DNA of 64,000 nt from NCBI GenBank assembly GCA_033065855.1, contig JAVXUO010002982.1, positions 124,001-188,000 of the forward strand, given 5' to 3'. The stretch is from Escallonia rubra (Eukaryota; Streptophyta; Magnoliopsida; Escalloniales; Escalloniaceae). This document shows positions 29,173 to 40,156 of this stretch, in pieces. Both the position numbers and the translations under genes were made by a program. The stretch's first letter is position 1; every line of letters begins with the position of its first letter. Below the pieces are notes generated by a model. That model searched no databases. It worked only from the letters and a program-made list of their open reading frames with translations, and had not been told where the DNA came from.

Positions 29173-29491
29173 CAACAATTTCTAAAAAGTTGATGCACAT
29201 GTAAGGGCAATTAAATAATTTCACGCAAGAAACTAACACCATCCACCAAAATATCACGTCGTCGAAGGGTGTCAGTGTTATGTTTCCAATGTGAGGGGTG
29301 TAAATTTGTAATTAAACATCATCTTAAAAACTGAAACTATTGAAAAACCTTTTTCTACTTCGCTAAGGTGCATATAGTGAACTTACAGACAAAATGATTT
29401 CTCACTTTGTGTTTGGCGGGAAATGAATGGAAGAGCCTTTAAGGCGCCGTTTCCTGTCTTCTGTTTTTTGTTAGGCAAGAAGAAAGACTTC

Positions 29492-30000
29492 TTAGCCTGT
29501 TTGACACAGTTTTTTTTTTTCAGTTTTGAAAATTGAAAAAAAAAGTTAGTTTTTAAACTGAAGAAGAAAAAAAAAACTCGATTTTTTTTTTTTTCAGTTT
29601 TGGTTTTTTTTTAGACTACCACCCTCCCACTGCCGGCCGTCGACCACCGCCGACGGCCAACTCCGGCCACCACCGCCGACGGCCACCTCCGGCGACCACT
29701 GTCGGCGGTCGGTGGCCACCTCCGGCCACCACCAGCAGCCACCGCCGGCGGTTTCCGAGGGCCAACTCCGGCGACCACAGCCGGCAGCCATCGCCACGCC
29801 CCACCACCGCCACCGCAAACCACCACAAAAAAAAAAACTTAAAATAAAAAATGGGTTATCAAAAAAACAAAAAAAACTCAAAATAAAAACTGAGTTATCA
29901 AACACCCACTTGTTTTTGTAAAAAAAAAAATTAAGCTGCTCTTAATTATTTTTTTTTGGAAACTGAAAACAAAAGAAAAATGTTGTCAAACAGAGCCTTA
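29492..30000. mobile_element. hAT-MITE-like element with a GC-rich core
   Basis: The left end CTTAGCCTGTTTGACACAG and the inverted right end TTAAGGCTCTGTTTGACAACA match, followed by T-rich stretches with TTTTCAGTTT in both arms. The core (29625-29825) is a GC-rich CCGGCCACC/GCCGACGGCC tandem repeat unlike the AT-rich arms. A clear target duplication was not found. Minus-strand frames in the core (Gly/Arg/Trp-rich) reflect the repeat. Confidence 0.6.
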
Positions 30001-30669
30001 AGCTTCCTGTGATGCTTTTGTTGTTCTTTTGGATAGCTTTAAAACGTGTTTTAATAGTTGAGTGCATATATATTATTAGTTTGGCGTGGTTTTGTGCCTA
30101 AAATTTACTCAAAAAACAGAATCATGTCTTGTGACATATGTTTTCAAGTCCTTGTAAGATTTACCCGGTCAAAAAGATATAGCACATAAGAATGAAAAAG
30201 CGAGGGGAAGAATCCCCCAGGTTGCAATCCGAGTCTTGGTTAGCCGCTTTACCTTAAAGCTAGTGTTTCAATAGTGGGCCAAAAGCTTATGTAAGCAAGA
30301 ACGATGGAAAAGTGGAAGCTATTAGACTTGGGAGCACTTAAGAGATTATCCCAACTTTTCTTTTAATATGTTATTGCATCCGGTGTAGCCTCGAATTAGA
30401 CCAGTAAAAAATAACCTCGTCTAGCAAGAGTAACCTCGTTTAGCAAGAGTAACCTCGTCTAATTTATTTTGTTCTTTTATAATTAAAGGATGCCAAGAGC
30501 TAAGCTTATTGGATTTCGTCCAATGTTGAATGAATATTTTGGATTTCTTAATTGCCATGGCTTAAATTGTGGATGAAGCTTGAGTGATTGAGTGTCAATA
30601 AATGAAATTATCTTTGGATTCCTTCATGGCTTACTTATGGACATTAAGGATGATTATAATAGATGATGC

Positions 30670-30701
<32 letters not shown>

Positions 30702-31080
30702 CAAAGTGGTGGCGTCTTCGATGAGTTTATTCCAAATAGGTGCAACGAAACTAGAGGCTATATTGACGGTCCCGATATCACTATATTTAATTACGATTTT
30801 ATTTAGTTAAAACTCAAAATGAATTTGTTACGTCCATTATAACGGGCGTAACCATCACTATAGGTCAGAGAAGCCGACATTATAGCCATCAAAATGTCTT
30901 CGTAGGCAGACACAATAATGACAACACAACCGGTCTTTATAGAGCTATATAGTGTTCAAGGCATTCGAGTGATGGTCCATCACAGCCACTGTTTTAGGCC
31001 GAGCTCAATTTTCTTGACGTAAGGTCAACAGTTGCGTGTCGTGAAATTTAGTACACCCGTTCACATTAGTAAATGTATTC
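30001..31080. other. Intergenic, no gene seen
   Basis: No supported frame. A (TA)n run lies at 30670-30696. The phrase AGCAAGAGTAACCTCGT is repeated about three times at 30420-30460. Confidence 0.5.
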
Positions 31081-31094
31081 TAAGTCTTGTTTTT

Positions 31095-31411
31095 GGCAGG
31101 GTACGGCGGAGAAGTTTGTCACTGCGGTCAAACTCCTTGACAAAGAGCAAGAAAGTGTGATGGTCACGGAGAACTATTAAAGAGAGGTCGAGAAGAAAGT
31201 GACCGACCTTATGACCAAGGTCGAGTCCTACAAAACTACCAACACTCAGCTAAAGAGTCCAGTGGAGACCCTCGAAAAGGGTCTGTCTCGAAGAGGAGAA
31301 GAAAGCAATAACAGCTCAAGTCGTGTTTCGGGTTTAAACCGTTCGGAAGTCAAATCTGCACTTCCTAGATATCAGTATCTAGCCAACCAAAACTGGCAGC
31401 TTTGCCATTGA
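31095..31411 (+). pseudogene. Coiled-coil-like coding remnant, family unknown
   Basis: After an acceptor-like TTTTTGGCAG the plus strand reads TAEKFVTAVKLLDKEQESVM, a stop, then a 70-codon frame (VTDLMTKVESYKTTNTQLKS and so on). The heptad-like Lys/Glu/Leu pattern suggests a former coiled coil, possibly from a mobile element. It is too decayed to name. Confidence 0.3.
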
Positions 31412-31529
31412 GTCAATATGGAATGCTACAATATGGAATGCAAAGGCCATTGCCCTTGACAGAAAGGGCGCCGTTTACTGCAAAATCGCCAAATGTGCAG
31501 TTATCCTCCGGATTATTTGTCGAAGAAGC

Positions 31530-31900
31530 TTGAGAACCAAGGATATGTTGAAGCGTAGAAACTTATTGCTGATGATACCCGTGTGCTATGCAAGCAAGCT
31601 CAGGAGTCCCATGGCCAAATGTACACGACATGTTCCTTTACGCATGCTATTTGGGAGTTAGTCCTTAATCGGCTCAGCATACCTGATAGATTTCAAAGCT
31701 GGAACCAATTCCTACAGCTTGTTATACACAAGTTTAGAGGAAGAGTTCAGAGCTAAGATAAGCAAACTTGCTGCTACAGTTGGAAAGGAATGGCAGAATC
31801 TCATCAACTAAATCCTCCGGGCATCCTTAAGTATAATTGAGGATCTGATCAAGTTCAGAACATTGAGCAGGAGGGGAACAAAGAACAATCTTCAACACAA
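31530..31900 (+). pseudogene. Decayed LINE reverse-transcriptase zinc-binding domain
   Basis: One frame reads DDTRVLCKQAQESHGQMYTT then CSFTHAIWELVLNRL, matching the Cys-x2-Cys..Glu-Ser..His..Cys..Trp pattern of zf-RVT modules. Downstream text in shifted frames (AKISKLAATVGKEWQNLIN) fits the LINE C-terminus without RNase H. Several stops make it non-functional. Confidence 0.6.
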
Positions 31901-32442
31901 ACAGCTCTGTGCTGAGTGGAGCTTTCCTATATATGTTCTACATTAGTCAAATGTAAATTGCGGTAATTGGTTTGATAAGGACTAATACAGGTTGTGGTGG
32001 AGCTTTATGAAATGAGGACCTTTCACACACAAAAGAGGGGGAAAAAAAAAGGAGAAAGAGAAAGAGACAAAGAGACAAACCCAACCAGAAGAAAATTGTT
32101 ATAACATACATGTTAATATGTTATACACGTAGGGTCAGAGGAAATTAAGTAATGCACATAGCCAAAAAATAAAACCCATTTTGTGAAATTACAAAAAGAT
32201 AAGATTAGCAACAATCAATGTCATCTACTAACTTTAAGTGTAAGCTCTGCTTATAATTCAAGGAACTTCATCCTTCTCGATATAATTTTTGCACGCCTCT
32301 GCTCAACACAAGCAGAACAAACCGATTCTCGCCAAAAAGTATAACTTCGACTACCATTCAGACAAGAGGTCTTTAGTAAAAAATTACCTAAATACACAAT
32401 AGCATTGTCGAACAGAAACTCCAGTACTGGGGGCAACTTCTA

Positions 32443-35400
32443 TCAAAGCTTTGAAGCCTCTCTTACAGAAGATGTTGCTGGAGCTGGTTCTGGTATATCA
32501 ATAGATGGTTGTATTACTGTGAAAAAGAGTACATTATAGAAAATGGTGAAAAGAATGAGGCCAAAAGCAATATATCCTAAAGATCCTTCAAATTCTGCTC
32601 CATCAACTTCTGATGTTTGATCTCTTGTTACACGATCCAAATCTGAAGCTGCAATCATTCATGAACAGATCAGATCAGCATAACTGATTCTACCCCATGA
32701 GCTTCGCACCTAAATTACATTTTGTATGTAATTTAGATCACATAAGAACTCAGCAAGCATCTAGTTGTCATTCTGAAATTGAAGGGCTCATGTGAAGGAT
32801 TAACTTTACTTTTAAACTGCTCTGCTATTTCTCGAACGGTAGGAGCATTGATCACTATATGATAGGACCAGGTATAGAGGCCATAAAGCTCTTTTGAGGT
32901 GTCCAAATACTGTTATTCAAAAAGAGAGTGCTGATGCTGGACACTTTTGAATAACATAGATGATACCACAGCATACACACGTACTGCACCCGACACATAT
33001 TGTTGTCGACACATGACATTGTTACTCATTAACCACAAGACCAACCTGATCTCCAACCTTATCTACGAAACTGATGCAACTATGAAACTACTATGCGACA
33101 GATACAGGTTAGTTATTTTCATTTGCTCATCAGGTCATAATTCTCAAATGTTTTGAAGAAAACTAATCTGTGAAATCACCTAATTATATTCTTGGTGGTG
33201 TGCTTCAACCTTTACACATTCACGATCTTAAGCATCTCAAAACCAAGGGTAAAACCCACCGTCATCTAAACGCATAAAAGGCTTTTGCTTATTTCATGAA
33301 TTTTTTGAGAGGAATGAAATAGCTCGACTTCGTAAATAAACTTCCAGCCAACTTAAACCATGCTTCTGCTAGCAAACTACGTTGGAAAAATTTGTAATAA
33401 AGGCACCAATTGCACAAGGCGCTCCCCGTCATGGGGTCTAGGAAGGATTCATATATGCAGCTGTACCCAAACATTAGTCAATGGTGCAACCTTACTGTTA
33501 CCTAAAGGCTCATCCTATTGGGAAAAAGAAAAATATAGAAAATGAAAGAAGCAAATTAAAATATCAAGTAGTTCCAAATTTTCAAGGAAACTGTTAGCAC
33601 TATCTGTGGTGTGATAATGCATTGTCTGATGGTGTTAGGAGCCTCCAGGACCCCAAGAAACTAAAGCCTTGGGAAAAAAAAAAAAAACAAGGGAGCACAA
33701 AAGACATCAATGAACTCCACAAAAGACTCAGCTGAATTCGTGTTATGCCACAAGACAAATAGGCTCAACAAGTCAGTGGTCAAGATGCTGCAATGGGCTC
33801 AAATGTCGTCCAAGCACTGGCTAGCGAGTTCCCTCCATATATGACGTATCACAGAAAGAGGTGCAACACACCACTAAGTAGCACCTAACATACTGCATAG
33901 TATATTAGATCGAGAAAGAGTAGACAACAAACACCAGTCTCTGAACTACATCACCGGAAGAAGCAAGTGATTCACGGTCTCAGCATCATTCTTATAAACG
34001 TGACACTGGCTCATTAGCAGTGTCCTCCTCCTAAGAATATCACACGTCTCCCAAGGGCTTAAGACAAGCAAAGAATATCCACCTTCGTGGAGCTCGCACC
34101 CTTGAAATGCTCTTCATTGTAAAAGATAGCGAGTTCCTCCCCTCAGAATTGCATAGGATGATCAAAACCACAACCCTTTCATTCAACTTGTCCATGCAAC
34201 AAGTCCACTAAATCTGAATGGACTTCTATCAACACCGAACAAGCCTCCGAGAATGGGGACTCCAGATCCATCCACCCCCACTTCACATCCATGCTTATTT
34301 TTTAATAAGTAAAACCAAGAGGTGGAATCTGCTCTCCAGCGAAGGGTTCCCACACAACACAATTCTACAAAAACTTACTCAGTTTGCATTCCACACAACT
34401 TTTCTCAAATTTGTTTTGAAACGGAATCTAAACAGACTTATGAAACTTGCCAATCATGCATCAATTCCAAAGTGTTGAATCCAGCCAAGACTGACCTGGT
34501 TATCCTGGGGAAGGTGGCCGCAACGCCAGTGAATTGGAGAAGGGGAACCCTCGGAGAACAGGACATTGTTGACGGAACTCACAACTTCCAGCTAAATTAT
34601 TGGCTTCTCATTTTAGACTTTAGATCCTCAGACAGCGGCTTACTGGAGTTGGTTCACACGCAAATTGGACATTTAAAGTATCTATAGCCAAAAAGTGATA
34701 CGAATATTGACAGCATCCTAAAGCATAAATTCCGGATCAGACAGCGGCTTACTGTAGTTGATGTGGGTACTGAGTAAATTCCTTAACAGACATAATTACT
34801 TCCAAGTAAAAACCATACAAAATACCTAAACTAGTTCTACATATTCTTCCAAAAATTAGGCAATATGTGTTGGTGGGCCTCAAGAAACACCATACAACCA
34901 TGAATACTTCTGCCCAATTCCACGAAAGAGCAGATACACACACACGCACATAGGCACACAAAGAAACACGCACACACACACGCACGCACATGCACATACA
35001 TTATCTATTAGCAAGTGAAGCAACAAATCCTAATTGATTGCATAAAGCATATCACTATACCAACTTTCCGCGTGTATGAACATGATTGTCAGCAAATTTA
35101 GCAGAATAAACAACAAGTGGTTCCATTAGTACAGACAGTAAGCACATAAATACACACACAGAGACGTACATTTAGAGAGAGAGAAAGACATACCCCTAAT
35201 CTTTGGGGTGCTCACTTGTTTCTCAGAGAGGGATTGAAGCTGCTGATCAAGCTTTCGAAGGGCCTCTCGGGCCTTATCTGGGTCAACCTCAAACTCTGAG
35301 TCTCTTTCTACAGCACGACAAGGGGGGTAAAAGTTGGGCCTTCGTCTGTTGAGTTCGTAACTGATGGATTTAGACCCATCTATGGATGTCCTGTGAACTG

Positions 35401-35482
35401 TGATGAAAGATGAAGAGGAGACCCATAACGACCTTAACGGGTCAGTACTGTTGAGAGAGAGAAATGGCTGAAGATGACGCAT
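32443..35482 (-). CDS. Plastid-targeted single-pass membrane protein, unrecognised
   Basis: Two exons, 35482-35194 and 32648-32443, join in frame across a 2.5-kb intron (G/GTATGT donor, TTGCAG acceptor; the split codon makes Ala) to give 164 aa. The first ~58 residues are Ser/Arg-rich and nearly free of acids, as in a chloroplast transit peptide (MRHLQPFLSLNSTDPLRSLW). A charged helical part follows (EVDPDKAREALRKLDQQLQS). After DGAEFEGSLG comes one membrane helix (YIAFGLILFTIFYNVLFFTVI), then a short Pro/Ala/Ser tail ending VREASKL. This looks like a small thylakoid or envelope protein. I do not recognise the family with certainty and assign no function. Both ends show good coding character and the splice junction is clean. 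Confidence 0.78.
33880..34160 (-). pseudogene. Decayed LINE zf-RVT fragment in the intron of the membrane-protein gene
   Basis: In broken frames the minus strand reads LRRRTLLMSQCHVYKNDAET then VNHLLLP, which follows the C..C..E..HL pattern of LINE zinc-binding modules. No other LINE domain is readable nearby. Confidence 0.4.
34935..35000. repeat. Imperfect (AC)n/(CG)-rich dinucleotide tract
   Basis: ACACACACACGCACATAGGC-type repeats over about 65 bp within the intron of the membrane-protein gene. Confidence 0.85.
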
Positions 35483-36364
35483 TTGCGAAGGCAGTTCTTC
35501 TCAGTGAAGAGGGAACCATACGCGCCTTGAAGATAATAAAACTGCAGAGGAAATATTCAGGAGGTTTGATTAAAAAAGAGAAGACCAAAATTGCTGTACT
35601 ATTTCATTGTTTTCACTTTTAAATTTTTTTAGCACATTTTGATTGTTGTCATATTCATTTTTTATAAGAAAATTATTGACATTTTAAAATACGTACACAT
35701 GACATTAGTTTTAAAATTGTTCGTTTGCCTTTTTCAAACTTGTGTACTTAAGTGTAATGTCACTCTAATTTCACCTTAGGATAATCGTAAATAGAGTTTT
35801 TAGCGACTAAATGAAATAGAAAAAATATCTAAGAAATGAAAAAAAATTATTTAACTGCAAAAAATATAAAATGATTAATTACACATAGGTTCCTGAGTCT
35901 AGGGTGATATTATAGTTAAAGACACAAAGTTTAAAAAGATATACGCCCCCAATTTTGAAATGTTATCAGCTGTATCCATGATTCGTTGACTTTTTTTGTT
36001 GATGTCATCGATACATATTTATAAAAATGCCAATACCGTTATTTGTACATACATTATCTATACCGTGAATCAGTATTTGAAACCCTAGTTTTTAAACCCG
36101 TATTCCCTCATTTTCAAATCCTATTTCCCAAATATTTTTTTTGCTCCTCTCTCTCTCTTCCTTCCTTTCACCACCATCAAAACCCAAGCTTTAACGTAGG
36201 ATCTATGGGCTAGTGGTTGTAGGCGATCGTGGTGACATGGTGACGGGTGGTGGTATGTGGTCAGCGTGTCGGTGATGGGTGGTTGGTGGCATCGGCTCCG
36301 ATGTTGACTCGTAGCTATCAAGATGGGCCATCTTATTTTACCTAATCTTACATATGGGTAAAAC
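35483..36364. other. 5' flank of the membrane-protein gene, otherwise no gene
   Basis: The first 100-200 bp should be the 5' UTR and promoter of the minus-strand gene ending at 32443. The rest is AT-rich with no supported frame. Confidence 0.45.
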
Positions 36365-36946
36365 TAGGGGTGAACACGGTTCGGTTTGGAGATTGAATAC
36401 CAAACCGAACCGACCAACCTCGGTTTGAAAAAAGAAAAACCGAACCGTAGTTGAACGGTTTGGTTTCAACAGTTCGGTTTCGGCGGGTTGAACGGATTGA
36501 ACAATTCGGTTTGAAAGGTTTAATTGGTTTGGGCCAAACTCAATTTTTGGCAAGTTTATGCCCAAAAATCAATAACTTATACATACTAATAAGCTCCAAA
36601 AAACTGAATTTTTTTATCATAATTAATAACACTTAGTGAGATGTAGGCGGTAAGTGAAAAATGTGTGTTACGTTAATGGATTTAGGATTTATCCCATTTT
36701 ATATGAGTGGTTAAATAACTAAGATTAGTAAAAAATAATTAGGATAATGTAAAAATATAGATATGTTATATTATATACGGTTGGTTCGATTTACATGGTT
36801 TCAAAAAAATTCAAACCGAACCGACCGAACCGAATTTACGGTTTGGGAAAAAAAACCCAAACCGATTGATTTTTAGATCGGTTTGAAAATAGACGGATTG
36901 ATTGGTTCGGTTAAATCGATTTCAACGGTTTAAATGCTCACCCCTA
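36365..36946. mobile_element. hAT MITE (582 bp)
   Basis: An 8-bp target duplication with one mismatch (GGTAAAAC at 36357-36364, GATAAAAC at 36947-36954) flanks the inverted ends TAGGGGTGAACACGGTTCGG and TAGGGGTGAGCATTTAAACC. Subterminal GGTTCGGTTTGG/CCAAACCGAACC motifs fill both arms. It is non-coding and about 250 bp upstream of the SEC62 start codon. Confidence 0.92.
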
Positions 36947-37195
36947 GATAAAACAACGCAAAAATTAGAACAACCAATTCTCACATATAGGACTACACAT
37001 AGACGATAAATAATGTAACATAAATATATGATAAAATATGTTTAGCGACGGTGTAAAGCTTTCGTAGCACAAATAGTTTAACCCATCTTATTATGCTTAT
37101 GCGTTACGACACGTGACTTTTCTTTTTCCATTTCCCAAAACCTCAGCGCAGCCCAAAACAAAAATAGAAAAAGACACAAAACAAACAGACAAACG

Positions 37196-40053
37196 ATGAA
37201 GAAGCCGGGAGGCGGAGCAGAGAAGAAGCGTGTCCGGCGATCCACCGGATCGCTGCAAAACGGTACCAGCAGAGATCCCAACACCGACACTCCTCCTAGG
37301 GTTAGGGTTTCTTTGCTTCTAACTCCGATGTTACGTTGCGATCTCCACTTTTATTTACATTTGTCTCGTCGAATTTGGCAAGCGATCTACGTTAAATTGA
37401 TCGGACCAGCGATGGTTTTCAATCAGCCCCGGTTGTTTGGGATGTTTTGACACGCTTGTGGGTATCTTTTTACTGTTTTTGCCTGTGGTGATTTGTGTGT
37501 AACATTGTAACATGACAAATGGAGATCATTTTATTACTCATTTCGCTCTAAACACTGCATGGAAATCGTTAGAAATTCAAATCAGGACTACAAATTGTTT
37601 GATAAATGTGGTGGTTGGCTGGTCAGGTACTCTTTTTATGATAACTTTAGATTTGGAGGGGACCTTTGTCAAGATTCACTTAAATGCTGCCACCCTCGAA
37701 TATGATCAAGTGTTATCATCCTTATAGTGACTATAATATGCAGTTTATGCCACTCATTGCTTGAGGTGGCGGGTAGTGTGGCGATGTCGGGTTTGGTTGA
37801 GGAGGTATCCTTTTGGGACAATGTTAAATGTGGGGGTATGATTCACTCAGATCTTGCAATGCTTATGATGACTCTAAGTCGACGGATATCATTTATGTGG
37901 ACTTTGAAGCCTTTGAAAAATATTTCTAGGTTTAGGATTTAGGAACCATTAGATGTTGTTTAGAGGTCAAGTGGAAGGTTCTTTATGAAAACCTATTGTA
38001 AATTAGGGTTACTGTGGGATTTTTATGTCATTGCTTTCAGTGAATTTGTTGTTACTAGAGATGGTTGTTAGTTGCCTTCCAGCAATCATACAGAAGTCTG
38101 CAGCTGATACTTCTTCTATGGCAATCAGAAAATTCTGAAATGTTTATGTGCAAAGTAGGGACAATTCCTTAGTTTCAGGAAACTCCTAATATGGTGACGT
38201 TTCTCTCTCGGAAACTCGCTTTTGAGATCCCAAGTTAGGAGCTCCATGAGATCTCGTCCCAAGCTAATATGGGAACTTGATCCCGTTAGCTGGATAGCAA
38301 TGCATGAAACAAGTGAGAGAGTACCTAAAAATCAAGCCCTTTTCAACTCAATTCTTTGTTTTTCTCTTCCTTCAAGTCCTTAAAGCCTCCTTGTCTGTTG
38401 TTGTTGCCCATGTAAACTATACTAAACAAATGATAATACTCTTTACGTATTTATTTATTCAAGCCGCTCCCAACCTCAGATTCTTCTTGGTGCTTACGCT
38501 CCCCCGTTCCCGCTCCCGCCCCCGCTTTGTGCAACTAAGGACAATTCTACAGCTACATCCTACAGGTCTGCATTCTGTTAGCTTTTATTACAATTGGCGA
38601 GGCTAGCGTTCATGTTTATTAATATCTCTCTCCTAGGCTACCTTCAAGTGCCTTAGGCATGAATTCTACAATCTTACGAGGTTGACACTTCTATTGGCAA
38701 TTTTAGTTTTTTATGGATATGCATGGTGGCTCTACGGAATTAGTATGGTTATACTCTTTTTTTTCCTTTTTGTTCATCTCCTTGTGGTGTCCCAGTAGCA
38801 ATGCCATACTCCGGTATCACGTGGTGTGATCATGTACTTCCCGTCTGTTATCTGGCTACTTCTAGGGATGGGTGCCATATTCCACTCTGTCAACTGCAAA
38901 CATTAAGATAATGATTACTTGAATCATTTATCTCCTCATTTCTTGGGAAAGTTTCTTTATAGTGTGATACTAGCCACATAGCTTGAGAGATATGTCCTGC
39001 CGCGTCAAAGAATGTAGAGGGTTCTAATCTCTATCAGGGCTGAGTGAATGTAGTTAGTTTCAAACTTCAACCTATATGATAACATCTGTGTTGAGAATTA
39101 CCATGTAAATATGGAAGTGGCAGGGGTGCATTCTTTTCCTGAGTCGCACGATTAAACTTGTACCATAGCAGGCTTTTATATTAGTTTTACTACGAGTTGG
39201 ATGAAAGGAAAAACAATCCCGAACACAAAATGGTTATCCATTTCTTTTCTTGGTGGTGATGGGGGCTTTGAGAAAATTGATAAGTAGAGCCGTGAATGAT
39301 GGGTTTGTTGGAGGGCTTTTTAGTGGGCAGTCTGAGGGGAGATTTCGCTCTTGAAGGACGCAAGTGTGAGCTGTCGGAGATTTCCGATATTGTGTCGGAC
39401 ATTTCGTCGACAAGTGTCGGACACAGCATGGAGCAGTGTCGGACCGTCACTTACCAATTTGAGATTAATTGAACTAATTTTGGGGGTCGTCTTCTTCTCT
39501 CTCACCTCACGGGTGCTCTAATCTGTCAGCCGTCTTCTTCGCTCTCGTCCGCCAGTGTTGCCGGGCTTTCGCCGATGTTGCCGGGCTTTCGCCGATGTTG
39601 CCGGAGCCGACAGATCTGAAAGTCACCATTGTCGGAGCCGACAGATCTGAAAGTCGCCGGTGTTGCCGAATACCGAAGCCGACAGATCTGTCCACCGTCG
39701 CCGTCGTCAGAGCTCTCGCCATCGTCGCCGGAGGTCCTCCACCGCCGTCGCTGACCCACATGTCTCCTTCTCTTTGTATCCCCATCTCGTCAGTCGTCTC
39801 CTTTCTTTTTTCTTCAGTTACTAAAAGTTCCTTAACTTCCTTCCCTCTCTCGTGTCTTTCCCCTTTTTTTTTATTTCTTCCCTCTGTCCTTCCCTCTACT
39901 GAAGGTCCCACTTTCTTTTTTTTAACTTAGTTTTTTTGTCCAGTACCAAATAAATGTTTAAGTATGACTTGTATAGTTGTATTTATTTAAATTCCTTGTT
40001 TTAGTAGTTTTCATTATTGTTTGTTATTTTAGGTTGTGGAATGTATTTGATAA

Positions 40054-40100
<47 letters not shown>

Positions 40101-40120
40101 GATGAACATAAAACTATAAA

Positions 40121-40156
<36 letters not shown>

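Noticed and set aside
29594-29905. Gly/Arg/Trp-rich frames on the minus strand
   Set aside because: Three overlapping frames cross the same GC-rich tandem repeat, so this is a composition artefact.
34935-35000. Possible CRISPR-like or short spaced repeat
   Set aside because: It is a simple imperfect AC dinucleotide tract in plant intronic DNA.
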